Shown here piece after piece: positions 18,718-27,487 of a DNA stretch of 64,000 bases; within the stretch, counting starts at the first letter, position 1, and every line of letters begins with the position of its first letter. Below the pieces are notes generated by a model that was given only the letters and a program-made list of their open reading frames with translations, ran no database searches and was not told the DNA's origin. The stretch lies in NCBI GenBank assembly GCA_944326305.1, contig CALVDL010000017.1, positions 1 through 64,000 on the forward strand. The letters are read 5' to 3'. Origin of the DNA: an uncultured Bacteroidales bacterium. GTDB taxonomy: Bacteria > Bacteroidota > Bacteroidia > Bacteroidales > UBA932. A program made the position numbers and the translations under genes.

Positions 18718-19959
18718 ATGAAAAAAAGTTTCTTATCATATATGCTTGTCCCTGTACTCATGATACTGGCAGGTTGCCAGGAAGAGTTCATCGGACAAAC
18801 CCCGACAGATGATATTCCTCCCGGTCAGATATCGAACCCGGTAGTAGAGAATACTTACGGTGGAGCCATAATCACTTATGATATCCCAACGGATAAAGAT
18901 CTATGTTTTATACGTGCGGAATATATACGAAACGGGAATTTCTGTACGGACCACTCATCTGTCTACAAAAACAGCATACGGGTTGAGGGCTTCGGGACTA
19001 CTGATCCTGTAGAGGTTTCCCTTTATGCAGTAGATTTCAGCATGAACCGGTCTGAACCGGTTGTCGTGACCATACACCCTAAAGAGGCTTTTGTCCATGA
19101 AATATTCAGGACTCTGGAGCCTATGAATGATTTTGCCGGTATTACCCTTAAGTGGAAAAACGACATTGAACTCCCAATCGGGATTACGCTCATGTCTGAA
19201 GAAAACGGTGTCTTCATAGAAAAAGAGACATATTTCTCCGACATAAAAGACGGGGAACATGCTTTCCGTGGATTCGCCAATGAACCGACCAAATTCAAAG
19301 CCTTTATCAAAGACCAGTGGGGCAACAGCTCCGACACCCTCTCTTTCGAATTCACTCCTATGTATGAAGTCAGCCTCGACAGGAATCTCTATAGGGAGGT
19401 CAAATTGCCGTTTGACTGCACATCTGCCAGATATGGAGCGGCCTGGGCACTATGGGACAACTGCCATGACGGGGATACATTCGACCTCGGATGGGTTACA
19501 GAGCTTGACAACAATCCGGAGAATGACGGACGCTTCCCTATAATGACAACATTCGACCTCGGAGTAGAGGCCCAGCTGAGCAGGGTCACCATGTGGATGA
19601 GAGGACTGGTTGAATACGGCACCGGAGCATTCAAGAATGTAGAATTCTGGGGGACCGATGAACTGGCAACAGACATGCCGAATGAATACTGGGCATCGGA
19701 TGACAGGGGATCATGGAAGAACGACTGGATAAACCTGGGAGAATTCGAAACTACCAAACCTTCGGGACCAAGCGGAGCCGCAACCGAAGACGATAAACTA
19801 TGGGCGAGAGAAAACGGATTTGAATTCAGGTTCAATGTAGCTCCGAAAGTCCGCTATGTAAGGTTGCTGGTCAACTCTACCTGGTCTGGAGCAAAATGTC
19901 TGGAATTATGCGAAATAGCCTTCATGGGTAATGATAAAGACTCTGAAACTAACAACTAA
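18718..19959 (+). CDS. DUF4959/DUF5000-type surface lipoprotein (putative glycan binding)
   Basis: A 413-residue lipoprotein. The frame opens at 18652, but the ATG at 18718 gives a clear signal with lipobox LAGC (Cys 20) followed by acidic residues (QEE), the sort of sequence that directs Bacteroidota lipoproteins to the cell surface. The first part (NPVVENTYGGAIITYDIP) has the fibronectin-like look of DUF4959. The last third (FDLGVEAQLSRVTMWMRG, then VEFWGTDE) is a discoidin-like beta-sandwich of the DUF5000 type. In PULs such proteins sit after susD and act as accessory surface glycan-binding proteins; ligand binding here is inferred from position. Confidence 0.8.
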   Translation: MKKSFLSYMLVPVLMILAGCQEEFIGQTPTDDIPPGQISNPVVENTYGGAIITYDIPTDKDLCFIRAEYIRNGNFCTDHSSVYKNSIRVEGFGTTDPVEVSLYAVDFSMNRSEPVVVTIHPKEAFVHEIFRTLEPMNDFAGITLKWKNDIELPIGITLMSEENGVFIEKETYFSDIKDGEHAFRGFANEPTKFKAFIKDQWGNSSDTLSFEFTPMYEVSLDRNLYREVKLPFDCTSARYGAAWALWDNCHDGDTFDLGWVTELDNNPENDGRFPIMTTFDLGVEAQLSRVTMWMRGLVEYGTGAFKNVEFWGTDELATDMPNEYWASDDRGSWKNDWINLGEFETTKPSGPSGAATEDDKLWARENGFEFRFNVAPKVRYVRLLVNSTWSGAKCLELCEIAFMGNDKDSETNN

Positions 19960-19963
19960 TGCC

Positions 19964-21244
19964 ATGAAAACAATATACACTTCCGCAATAGTACTTTTGA
20001 TACTGTCTGCTATGACCGGCTGCGAAGACATGAACAGCCTCCATCAGAAGTATCTCGATGCCGGCCCGAGAGTATATCTCGGGAAACCGGATTCAGTGAC
20101 AGTAAAACCTGGATACAACTGTCTCCGGATTGTATGGACCAATAATGCTGATTCAAAAATCCAGAAAACACGTATCGTGTACAATTATGGAAACGACACA
20201 CTATTCGTCCCGTTCGAACGAAAGACCCCAGGATTCCAGAGGGACTCAGTAACCCTTGATCTGGAGCCAGGAGACTATATATTCGAACTCTGCAATATGT
20301 CTGAAGACGAAGAACTACAATCAATCCCTGTCACAGGCATCATCGGCAAGGTGTATGGAGAAAGCTATAAAGCCCAGCTGGCAACAAGATCATTCGAGAC
20401 CAGTATTGACCAGAACACAGTAACAATCAATTGGGGAGACATAACATCAGATTATCTCTATTCAATCGTAAGGTATACAGACCGCTCCGGAGACACCCCT
20501 GTCGAAAAGATGAAAACATGCGGAAACAACAGTTATACTACAATAATCGAAAATGTGCAAGACGGTGATGTAATAACCGTGACATCCGCATACAAGCCAG
20601 AATCCAACTATATGGATGTCATAGAATCCATACCTGTAACAGCACGCTTTGTCCAGAAAAACGGACAGGTGGACAGCAAGCCGTTTGTCCGCTGTACAGA
20701 CATCCCGTTCGACAACACAACTGACCATGCGACATGGGCACAGTTCTGGACCCTTTTCGACACCAAGCCTACAGATGCATGGTTGACAAGCATCCCGGAC
20801 GAAAACTCGCAGAACAACCATCAGTTCCCTATCTCTTTCACGATAGACCTCGGAGCAAGCATCGAGCTCGACCGTCTCGTGATGTTCATGGTCACTGGAT
20901 GGGAATACCAGAATTCCAGCCCTAAAAGATTTGACGTCTGGGGTACGGACATGATCGCAAAGGACAAGCCGTATGAATACTGGAGCACAACTGATCTGGG
21001 AGGATGGTCCCTCGACTGGGAAAAGCTTGCGTCTTGTGAAACTCTACAGCCATCCGGAGGAGGAATCGGGTCCATAACAGAAGAAGACATTGCATATGCC
21101 CAAAAAGGATTCTCGTTCAGTATCAACCCTAAAAAGTCAAAAATACGTTATGTACGTATACTGATATACGAGACATGGGACGGAAGTATAAATACTGGCA
21201 TAGGAGAACTGGTCTTCTATGGCAATATGTTAATGAGAGAATAA
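19964..21244 (+). CDS. DUF4998-type surface lipoprotein (putative glycan binding)
   Basis: A 426-residue lipoprotein, start chosen at ATG 19964 because it begins the signal peptide with lipobox MTGC (Cys 20) and acidic ED behind it. The N-terminal part (DAGPRVYLGKPDSVTVKPGYNC cut here, then LRIVWTNN) matches my recollection of DUF4998. The C-terminal third (FTIDLGASIELDRLVMFM, FDVWGTDM, KIRYVRILIYETWDG) is clearly related to the C-terminal domain of the preceding lipoprotein, so the pair share a discoidin-like fold. Spacing of 4 bases indicates coupled translation. Likely a second surface glycan-binding protein. Confidence 0.8.
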   Translation: MKTIYTSAIVLLILSAMTGCEDMNSLHQKYLDAGPRVYLGKPDSVTVKPGYNCLRIVWTNNADSKIQKTRIVYNYGNDTLFVPFERKTPGFQRDSVTLDLEPGDYIFELCNMSEDEELQSIPVTGIIGKVYGESYKAQLATRSFETSIDQNTVTINWGDITSDYLYSIVRYTDRSGDTPVEKMKTCGNNSYTTIIENVQDGDVITVTSAYKPESNYMDVIESIPVTARFVQKNGQVDSKPFVRCTDIPFDNTTDHATWAQFWTLFDTKPTDAWLTSIPDENSQNNHQFPISFTIDLGASIELDRLVMFMVTGWEYQNSSPKRFDVWGTDMIAKDKPYEYWSTTDLGGWSLDWEKLASCETLQPSGGGIGSITEEDIAYAQKGFSFSINPKKSKIRYVRILIYETWDGSINTGIGELVFYGNMLMRE

Positions 21245-21266
21245 CCTGAAATAACCGATACATGAT

Positions 21267-23396
21267 ATGACCTGCAAATCAAATAAACCGCTTCTGATTT
21301 TATTCCTGCTGGCCTGTACTGCTACAATGCATGCGAAGCCTGTAATTTTCTGCGGACATGAAGACAATGACCTCTACGGATTGATGGTGGACGAAGGCCT
21401 GGAAGTAAAACTGTTCAAGTCCCTTGACGATGCCCTGGATGCCGCTCCGAGAAATTCGGGATTGTTCGTCGCAGCAGAAGGATACCCGGAGGACAGGACA
21501 CAGATATCCGCAGAACAGTATTCCATCGCCCGGAAAAAGAAGGTGAGGATGTTCATCGAATTTCCGTCTTCAATACCGGGGATGAGCCTCCCTGACGAAT
21601 GCTACCACGGGGCGCTGGAGAGGGCGGTGGTCACTTCGGACATATTCGGCGCAGGCCTCCCGGAAATGAGTCTGCTGACTGTCAATGACTGCCATATAAT
21701 CCCCGCCGAGGCCGAAAACCCGGTAATGGTATATGCAAAGGTTGCCGGATTCGACAGGGCAGAATACGGGCTGACAGACACCGACGTATACCCTCTCCTG
21801 TTCATGCACGACAATATGACAATGGCCGCCATGTCGGCACTCTCGAACTTCAGGACCGCACGGTTCGGTCCCGGACTCAGTTGGAGACTGGTCTGGGAGA
21901 CCCTGCTGGGCTGGCTGACTGGAGAAGATGTCTCACTGGACTCATGGGAACCGGACCCGAGGCCTATGTTCAGCAGGGACGAGCCCCTGCCTGAAAACGC
22001 AAGACTTAATGCCGTGATGAAGGGAACGGAATGGCTCTACAACGCACGGTTCTTCATTCACCCATCATGGAAGCAGAAGGCAATGGAATACCAGTCGGAC
22101 ATCAACAATCCATCCGGACCGCCCGTGCCGCAGCAATGCCTGAACGGGGACGGATGCCACGGTGTGCTGGAGGGGCACCAGTCCTATATCTACCATGACG
22201 GCTCTCAGAGGTACAGGTACTGGAGACGCTGTGACGTGCAGGGGGAAGTGGCATTCCTACTCGCCGCTTCCTCTGACCTGACCGGGTCAGACAAGTACAG
22301 GCAGTGCTCCGAGAACCTCCTGGACTTCATGTTCTACGAGGCTGAATACAGGCAGGGGACACACAACGACAGGAACAGCCCGGTATACGGGCTGCTCGGA
22401 TGGGGAGACAATGCGAACTGGGTGTTCTACAGTGACGACAATGCCAGGGCCGTCCTAGGCGCGATAGGGGCTTCCGCCTTGATAGACTCCCAGAGATGGA
22501 ACACGATGATCACGGAGAACATCCTCGCGAACTTCAGGACAAGCAGCAGACAGGGGTTCCACGGGGAGAGATTGCATGAGCAGGACATAATTGACAACGG
22601 ATGGCAATTCTATGCAAACAGGGATTATACTTTCATTAACATGAATTTTGAATCATATTGCTGGGCACTTTACCTATGGCTGTATGACAAGACAGGATAC
22701 AGGCCACTCCTTGACAAAGCCAAGACTGCCATAAAGATTACAATGGAGGCTTATCCCGATAACTGGCATTTCCTGCAGGGAATACAATCTGAAAAAGCAA
22801 GGCTACTGCTTCCTCTTTCATGGCTTGTCCGAGCCGAGGATACTCCAGAACACCGCAAATGGCTGGACACCATCATATCTGACCTACTCAAGGAGCAGGA
22901 TGCGTGCGGTGCATTCAAGGAGAACCTCGGGGAAGGGACAGGGGGAAGCTTTGGCAGGACTCCATCCAATGCTGCATACGGAACCGCAGAGTCCCCGCTG
23001 AACTTCAGCAACAGGGACAAGGTGTCCGACCTGCTGTACACCAGCAACTTCATCCTCCTGGGACTGAACGAGGCGGCCCACGCAACAGGAAACCACGTGT
23101 ACCGGGACGCAGTGCAGAGGCTGGCCGACTTCATAGTCAGGATACAGGTTGACAGTGAAGACCATCCGGACATCGACGGGGCCTGGTTCAGGGCGTTCGA
23201 TTTCGGCAGGTGGGACTACTGGGCCGAAAACGCTGACATGGGATGGGGCGCCTGGAGCACACTGACCGGATGGAGCCAGTCCTGGATCGTCGGGACTCTC
23301 GCACTGATGGAGAAGGGGTCCTGCTTCTGGGATGAGACCAGGGACATGGATATGGAAAAGGATTTCAACGCAGCTTTATGGATGCTTGAACAGTAA
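21267..23396 (+). CDS. Putative glycan-active enzyme, tandem copy A (alpha/alpha-barrel type)
   Basis: A 709-residue exported protein. The N-terminal signal MTCKSNKPLLILFLLAC includes a possible lipobox (LLAC), or it may be cut after MHA; the mature chain starts near KPVIFCGHEDND. Residues about 25-200 look like a Rossmann-like, glutamine-amidotransferase-like domain. From about 240 on, repeated aromatic-rich helical hairpins (WRRCDVQGEVAFLLAASS, LYLWLYDKTGY, TSNFILLGLNEAAHATG) suggest an (alpha/alpha)6 barrel as in several glycoside hydrolase and lyase families. I do not recognise the family. It is followed 17 bases later by a nearly identical copy. Confidence 0.7.
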   Translation: MTCKSNKPLLILFLLACTATMHAKPVIFCGHEDNDLYGLMVDEGLEVKLFKSLDDALDAAPRNSGLFVAAEGYPEDRTQISAEQYSIARKKKVRMFIEFPSSIPGMSLPDECYHGALERAVVTSDIFGAGLPEMSLLTVNDCHIIPAEAENPVMVYAKVAGFDRAEYGLTDTDVYPLLFMHDNMTMAAMSALSNFRTARFGPGLSWRLVWETLLGWLTGEDVSLDSWEPDPRPMFSRDEPLPENARLNAVMKGTEWLYNARFFIHPSWKQKAMEYQSDINNPSGPPVPQQCLNGDGCHGVLEGHQSYIYHDGSQRYRYWRRCDVQGEVAFLLAASSDLTGSDKYRQCSENLLDFMFYEAEYRQGTHNDRNSPVYGLLGWGDNANWVFYSDDNARAVLGAIGASALIDSQRWNTMITENILANFRTSSRQGFHGERLHEQDIIDNGWQFYANRDYTFINMNFESYCWALYLWLYDKTGYRPLLDKAKTAIKITMEAYPDNWHFLQGIQSEKARLLLPLSWLVRAEDTPEHRKWLDTIISDLLKEQDACGAFKENLGEGTGGSFGRTPSNAAYGTAESPLNFSNRDKVSDLLYTSNFILLGLNEAAHATGNHVYRDAVQRLADFIVRIQVDSEDHPDIDGAWFRAFDFGRWDYWAENADMGWGAWSTLTGWSQSWIVGTLALMEKGSCFWDETRDMDMEKDFNAALWMLEQ

Positions 23397-25543
23397 CTTT
23401 AACCGTTTTTACTATGAATAATAAAATCATTTTATCGGTAATGTCCCTTTTCCTGATATTTCCGGCTTTAGGAATATATGCGAAACCTGTAATTTTCTGC
23501 GGTCACGAAGACAATGACCTCTACGGATTGATGGTGGACGAAGGCCTGGAAGTAAAACTGTTCAAGTCCCTTGACGATGCCCTGGATGCCGCTCCGAGAA
23601 ATTCGGGATTGTTCGTCGCAGCAGAAGGATACCCGGAGGACAGGACACAGATATCCGCAGAACAGTATTCCATCGCCCGGAAAAAGAAGGTGAGGATGTT
23701 CATCGAATTTCCGTCTTCAATACCGGGGATGAGCCTCCCTGACGAATGCTACCACGGGGCGCTGGAGAGGGCGGTGGTCACTTCGGACATATTCGGCGCA
23801 GGCCTCCCGGAAATGAGTCTGCTGACTGTCAATGACTGCCATATAATCCCCGCCGAGGCCGAAAACCCGGTAATGGTATATGCAAAGGTTGCCGGATTCG
23901 ACAGGGCAGAATACGGGCTGACAGACACCGACGTATACCCTCTCCTGTTCATGCACGACAATATGACAATGGCCGCCATGTCGGCACTCTCGAACTTCAG
24001 GACCGCACGGTTCGGTCCCGGACTCAGTTGGAGACTGGTCTGGGAGACCCTGCTGGGCTGGCTGACTGGAGAAGATGTCTCACTGGACTCATGGGAACCG
24101 GACCCGAGGCCTATGTTCAGCAGGGACGAGCCCCTGCCTGAAAACGCAAGACTTAATGCCGTGATGAAGGGAACGGAATGGCTCTACAACGCACGGTTCT
24201 TCATTCACCCATCATGGAAGCAGAAGGCAATGGAATACCAGTCGGACATCAACAATCCATCCGGACCGCCCGTGCCGCAGCAATGCCTGAACGGGGACGG
24301 ATGCCACGGTGTGCTGGAGGGGCACCAGTCCTATATCTACCATGACGGCTCTCAGAGGTACAGGTACTGGAGACGCTGTGACGTGCAGGGGGAAGTGGCA
24401 TTCCTACTCGCCGCTTCCTCTGACCTGACCGGGTCAGACAAGTACAGGCAGTGCTCCGAGAACCTCCTGGACTTCATGTTCTACGAGGCTGAATACAGGC
24501 AGGGGACACACAACGACAGGAACAGCCCGGTATACGGGCTGCTCGGATGGGGAGACAATGCGAACTGGGTGTTCTACAGTGACGACAATGCCAGGGCCGT
24601 CCTAGGCGCGATAGGGGCTTCCGCCTTGATAGACTCCCAGAGATGGAACACGATGATCACGGAGAACATCCTCGCGAACTTCAGGACAAGCAGCAGACAG
24701 GGGTTCCACGGGGAGAGATTGCATGAGCAGGACATAATTGACAACGGATGGCAATTCTATGCAAACAGGGATTATACTTTCATTAACATGAATTTTGAAT
24801 CATATTGCTGGGCACTTTACCTATGGCTGTATGACAAGACAGGATACAGGCCACTCCTTGACAAAGCCAAGACTGCCATAAAGATTACAATGGAGGCTTA
24901 TCCCGATAACTGGCATTTCCTGCAGGGAATACAATCTGAAAAAGCAAGGCTACTGCTTCCTCTTTCATGGCTTGTCCGAGCCGAGGATACTCCAGAACAC
25001 CGCAAATGGCTGGACACCATCATATCTGACCTACTCAAGGAGCAGGATGCGTGCGGTGCATTCAAGGAGAACCTCGGGGAAGGGACAGGGGGAAGCTTTG
25101 GCAGGACTCCATCCAATGCTGCATACGGAACCGCAGAGTCCCCGCTGAACTTCAGCAACAGGGACAAGGTGTCCGACCTGCTGTACACCAGCAACTTCAT
25201 CCTCCTGGGACTGAACGAGGCGGCCCACGCAACAGGAAACCACGTGTACCGGGACGCAGTGCAGAGGCTGGCCGACTTCATAGTCAGGATACAGGTTGAC
25301 AGTGAAGACCATCCGGACATCGACGGGGCCTGGTTCAGGGCGTTCGATTTCGGCAGGTGGGACTACTGGGCCGAAAACGCTGACATGGGATGGGGCGCCT
25401 GGAGCACACTGACCGGATGGAGCCAGTCCTGGATCGTCGGGACTCTCGCACTGATGGAGAAGGGGTCCTGCTTCTGGGATGAGACCAGGGACATGGATAT
25501 GGAAAAGGATTTCAACGAAGCTTTATGGATGCTTGAACAGTAA
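21360..25543 (+). repeat. Two-kilobase tandem direct repeat
   Basis: Bases 21360-23397 and 23507-25544 are the same sequence offset by 2147 bases, with one substitution noted (C at 23371, A at 25518). The repeats stop abruptly at the signal-peptide codons on the left and just past the stop codon on the right. The different flanks show that this is not one gene assembled twice. Confidence 0.92.
23414..25543 (+). CDS. Putative glycan-active enzyme, tandem copy B
   Basis: A 709-residue protein with the same mature sequence as copy A apart from one residue near the C-terminus (Glu in place of Ala, from one base at 25518). Its signal peptide is unrelated (MNNKIILSVMSLFLIFPALG, ending IYA before KP) and looks like a signal-peptidase-I substrate with no lipobox. 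From 23507 onward the DNA matches copy A (from 21360) over about 2 kb with only that single difference seen. Domain reading as for copy A. The pair suggests one enzyme delivered to two cell locations, or a very recent duplication or conversion. Confidence 0.72.
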   Translation: MNNKIILSVMSLFLIFPALGIYAKPVIFCGHEDNDLYGLMVDEGLEVKLFKSLDDALDAAPRNSGLFVAAEGYPEDRTQISAEQYSIARKKKVRMFIEFPSSIPGMSLPDECYHGALERAVVTSDIFGAGLPEMSLLTVNDCHIIPAEAENPVMVYAKVAGFDRAEYGLTDTDVYPLLFMHDNMTMAAMSALSNFRTARFGPGLSWRLVWETLLGWLTGEDVSLDSWEPDPRPMFSRDEPLPENARLNAVMKGTEWLYNARFFIHPSWKQKAMEYQSDINNPSGPPVPQQCLNGDGCHGVLEGHQSYIYHDGSQRYRYWRRCDVQGEVAFLLAASSDLTGSDKYRQCSENLLDFMFYEAEYRQGTHNDRNSPVYGLLGWGDNANWVFYSDDNARAVLGAIGASALIDSQRWNTMITENILANFRTSSRQGFHGERLHEQDIIDNGWQFYANRDYTFINMNFESYCWALYLWLYDKTGYRPLLDKAKTAIKITMEAYPDNWHFLQGIQSEKARLLLPLSWLVRAEDTPEHRKWLDTIISDLLKEQDACGAFKENLGEGTGGSFGRTPSNAAYGTAESPLNFSNRDKVSDLLYTSNFILLGLNEAAHATGNHVYRDAVQRLADFIVRIQVDSEDHPDIDGAWFRAFDFGRWDYWAENADMGWGAWSTLTGWSQSWIVGTLALMEKGSCFWDETRDMDMEKDFNEALWMLEQ

Positions 25544-25556
25544 CTTATTATACAAT

Positions 25557-26489
25557 ATGAAAAAAATATCATTATTTATACTCTTGTTTGTAAGTTTCAG
25601 TTGTAGGCCTGACAGTCCGGGAAACAAGAACGAACATGTGCCGCTTGCCGACCCGTTCATAATGCTGTATGAAGACACCTATTATGCATACGGGACTTAT
25701 AGCGACAATGGGATAGCGGTGTTCACTTCAGATGATTTGAAGACCTGGGAAAAACTTCCGGCATTGGCTCTTGATAAAAGCAACTCTTTCGGAGAAAAAT
25801 GGTTCTGGGCACCGGAAGTATACCATATCGGAGACAAGTTCTATATGTACTATTCTGCCGAAGAACACATATGTGCTGCCGTATCAAGCTCTCCAGCAGG
25901 ACCCTTCATTCAGGAAACACAACAACCGATAATACCTGATGAAAGATGTATAGACAACTCCCTGTTCATAGATGACGACGGGACACCATACCTTTTCTTC
26001 TGCCGTTTCAATGACGGTCTCAACATATGGGTCGCAGAACTTAATGAGGATCTGATTTCCATAAAGCCAGAGACGATGCACCCATGCATCCATACCTCCC
26101 AGCAATGGGAACAGGTCTGGCCTCGTGTGAACGAAGGGCCGTTCGTAATAAAACACGACAACCTTTACTATATGACTTATTCAGCAAACAGCTTCGAGAG
26201 CCAATACTACGGAATCGGGTGCGCAGTCGCAAATGACATCATGGGCGAATGGACGAAATATGACAACAATCCTCTGCTGCAAAAACCCGGCAACTTGAAC
26301 GGTACTGGACACCACTGCATTTTCAGAGACAAGAACGGAAATATGAAACTGGCATTCCATGCACATAAGGATACGAGCAATATACATCCAAGGGAAATGT
26401 ACATTACAGACGTAAGATTCAAGACAATAAACAATGAAAAACGACTGACTATCGACAATGAATTCATGACACCTGTTCTGAAAAAATGA
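25557..26489 (+). CDS. Glycoside hydrolase family 43 lipoprotein
   Basis: A 310-residue five-bladed beta-propeller glycosidase; GH43 enzymes are mostly alpha-L-arabinofuranosidases, beta-xylosidases or exo-galactanases working by inversion. ATG at 25557 begins a lipoprotein-like signal (FVSFSC, Cys 16); the open frame upstream overlaps the previous gene. The expected catalytic trio is visible: Asp32 in PLADPF (general base), Asp133 in CIDNS (pKa modulator) and Glu193 in VNEGPF (general acid). It is 13 bases after copy B and ends the PUL operon. The subfamily and substrate cannot be set by eye. Confidence 0.88.
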   Translation: MKKISLFILLFVSFSCRPDSPGNKNEHVPLADPFIMLYEDTYYAYGTYSDNGIAVFTSDDLKTWEKLPALALDKSNSFGEKWFWAPEVYHIGDKFYMYYSAEEHICAAVSSSPAGPFIQETQQPIIPDERCIDNSLFIDDDGTPYLFFCRFNDGLNIWVAELNEDLISIKPETMHPCIHTSQQWEQVWPRVNEGPFVIKHDNLYYMTYSANSFESQYYGIGCAVANDIMGEWTKYDNNPLLQKPGNLNGTGHHCIFRDKNGNMKLAFHAHKDTSNIHPREMYITDVRFKTINNEKRLTIDNEFMTPVLKK

Positions 26490-26508
26490 ATCGTTGCCAT
26501 AAAATGTA

Positions 26509-26556
26509 ATAATAGGGGACAAAATGCCAGATAACCGGTATATTGTCCCCTATTAT
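26509..26556. terminator. Bidirectional terminator at the right end of the PUL
   Basis: ATAATAGGGGACAA (26509-26522) pairs perfectly with TTGTCCCCTATTAT (26543-26556) around a 20-base loop whose ends (ATGCC/GGTAT) extend the stem. It lies between convergent GH43 and pyrF. Confidence 0.85.
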
Positions 26557-26578
26557 AATATCAAAAGTTCCCTGCCCG

Positions 26579-27421
26579 TTAAATCACCGCCGTAGTAGCG
26601 GCCGCCCTGGCTGCGGCCGAGGCGAAGTCCTTGCCGGAAGAGGCGTAAAGGATGCCGCGGGAAGAGTTTATGAGAAGGCCGCCCTTGTCGTTGGCCCCAT
26701 ATTTTATCACCTCCTCGGCCGATCCGCCCTGTGCCCCGACCCCAGGGACAAGAAGGAAATTGTCCGGACAGAACGACCTTATCTCAGTCAGCCTGTCCGC
26801 CTTGGTGGCACCTACGACGAACATCATGTTGTCCGGTGTCGATATCGACATCATCTCCTCCATGACAGCCTGATAGAGGGGCTTGCCGTCTTTTGTGGCT
26901 GTCTGGAACTGGTATGCGGATGCATTGGATGTAAGGGCAAGGACTATGGCCCATTTATCCTTGTATCCGAGGAACGGGGTAACGCTGTCGGCTCCCATGT
27001 AAGGTGCAAGGGTGACTGCGTCGAAGTCCATCGTCTCGAAAAAGGCCTTGGCGTACATCCTGGCGGTATTCCCGATGTCGCCGCGCTTGGCGTCGGCAAT
27101 CAGGAATATTTCAGGATAACGGCTGCGGATATAGTCTACAGTGGCTTCCAGGGCCCTTATACCGTCTGTCCCATAACATTCGTAGAATGCAAGGTTGGGC
27201 TTGTAGGCCACGCAGTACGGTGCCGTGGCATCTATGACAGCCTTGTTGAACTCCACCACGGAACGGGCACGCCCCTTGAACAAGGTCCCGTTCACCGCAA
27301 TGGGCTCATCTTCCGCAAGGGCCTTGATATGGTCTGGCATCTTATCGAAATCCACGTCCAGGCCCACACAGAGCATGGATTTCTTCTTCCTGATCTGCTG
27401 ATACAATTCTTCTCTGTTCAT
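26579..27421 (-). CDS. pyrF: Orotidine 5'-phosphate decarboxylase
   Basis: PyrF (280 residues) converts orotidine monophosphate to UMP, the last step of de novo pyrimidine synthesis. The frame is open to 27481, but the ATG at 27421 gives the natural start NREELYQQIRKKKSMLCVGL. The active-site block IADAKRGDIGNT (Asp-Lys pairs) and VALKPNLAFYE-like strand (here YKPNLAFYE) identify the longer, type-2 form of the enzyme. It lies 66 bases downstream of the M20 peptidase on the same strand and converges on the PUL across a shared terminator. Confidence 0.95.
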   Translation of the reverse strand: MNREELYQQIRKKKSMLCVGLDVDFDKMPDHIKALAEDEPIAVNGTLFKGRARSVVEFNKAVIDATAPYCVAYKPNLAFYECYGTDGIRALEATVDYIRSRYPEIFLIADAKRGDIGNTARMYAKAFFETMDFDAVTLAPYMGADSVTPFLGYKDKWAIVLALTSNASAYQFQTATKDGKPLYQAVMEEMMSISTPDNMMFVVGATKADRLTEIRSFCPDNFLLVPGVGAQGGSAEEVIKYGANDKGGLLINSSRGILYASSGKDFASAAARAAATTAVI

Positions 27422-27487
27422 GATTGCTGGTATTTTGTCAGGCCGCCGGAAACATCCATCTGAGGGATGCGTCCGGGGCATGTCTGA

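Noticed and set aside
21267-25543. Duplicate enzyme genes as an assembly duplication
   Set aside because: The two copies have entirely different signal-peptide codons and different downstream bases, so they are flanked by distinct sequence. A collapsed or doubled assembly would not produce this.
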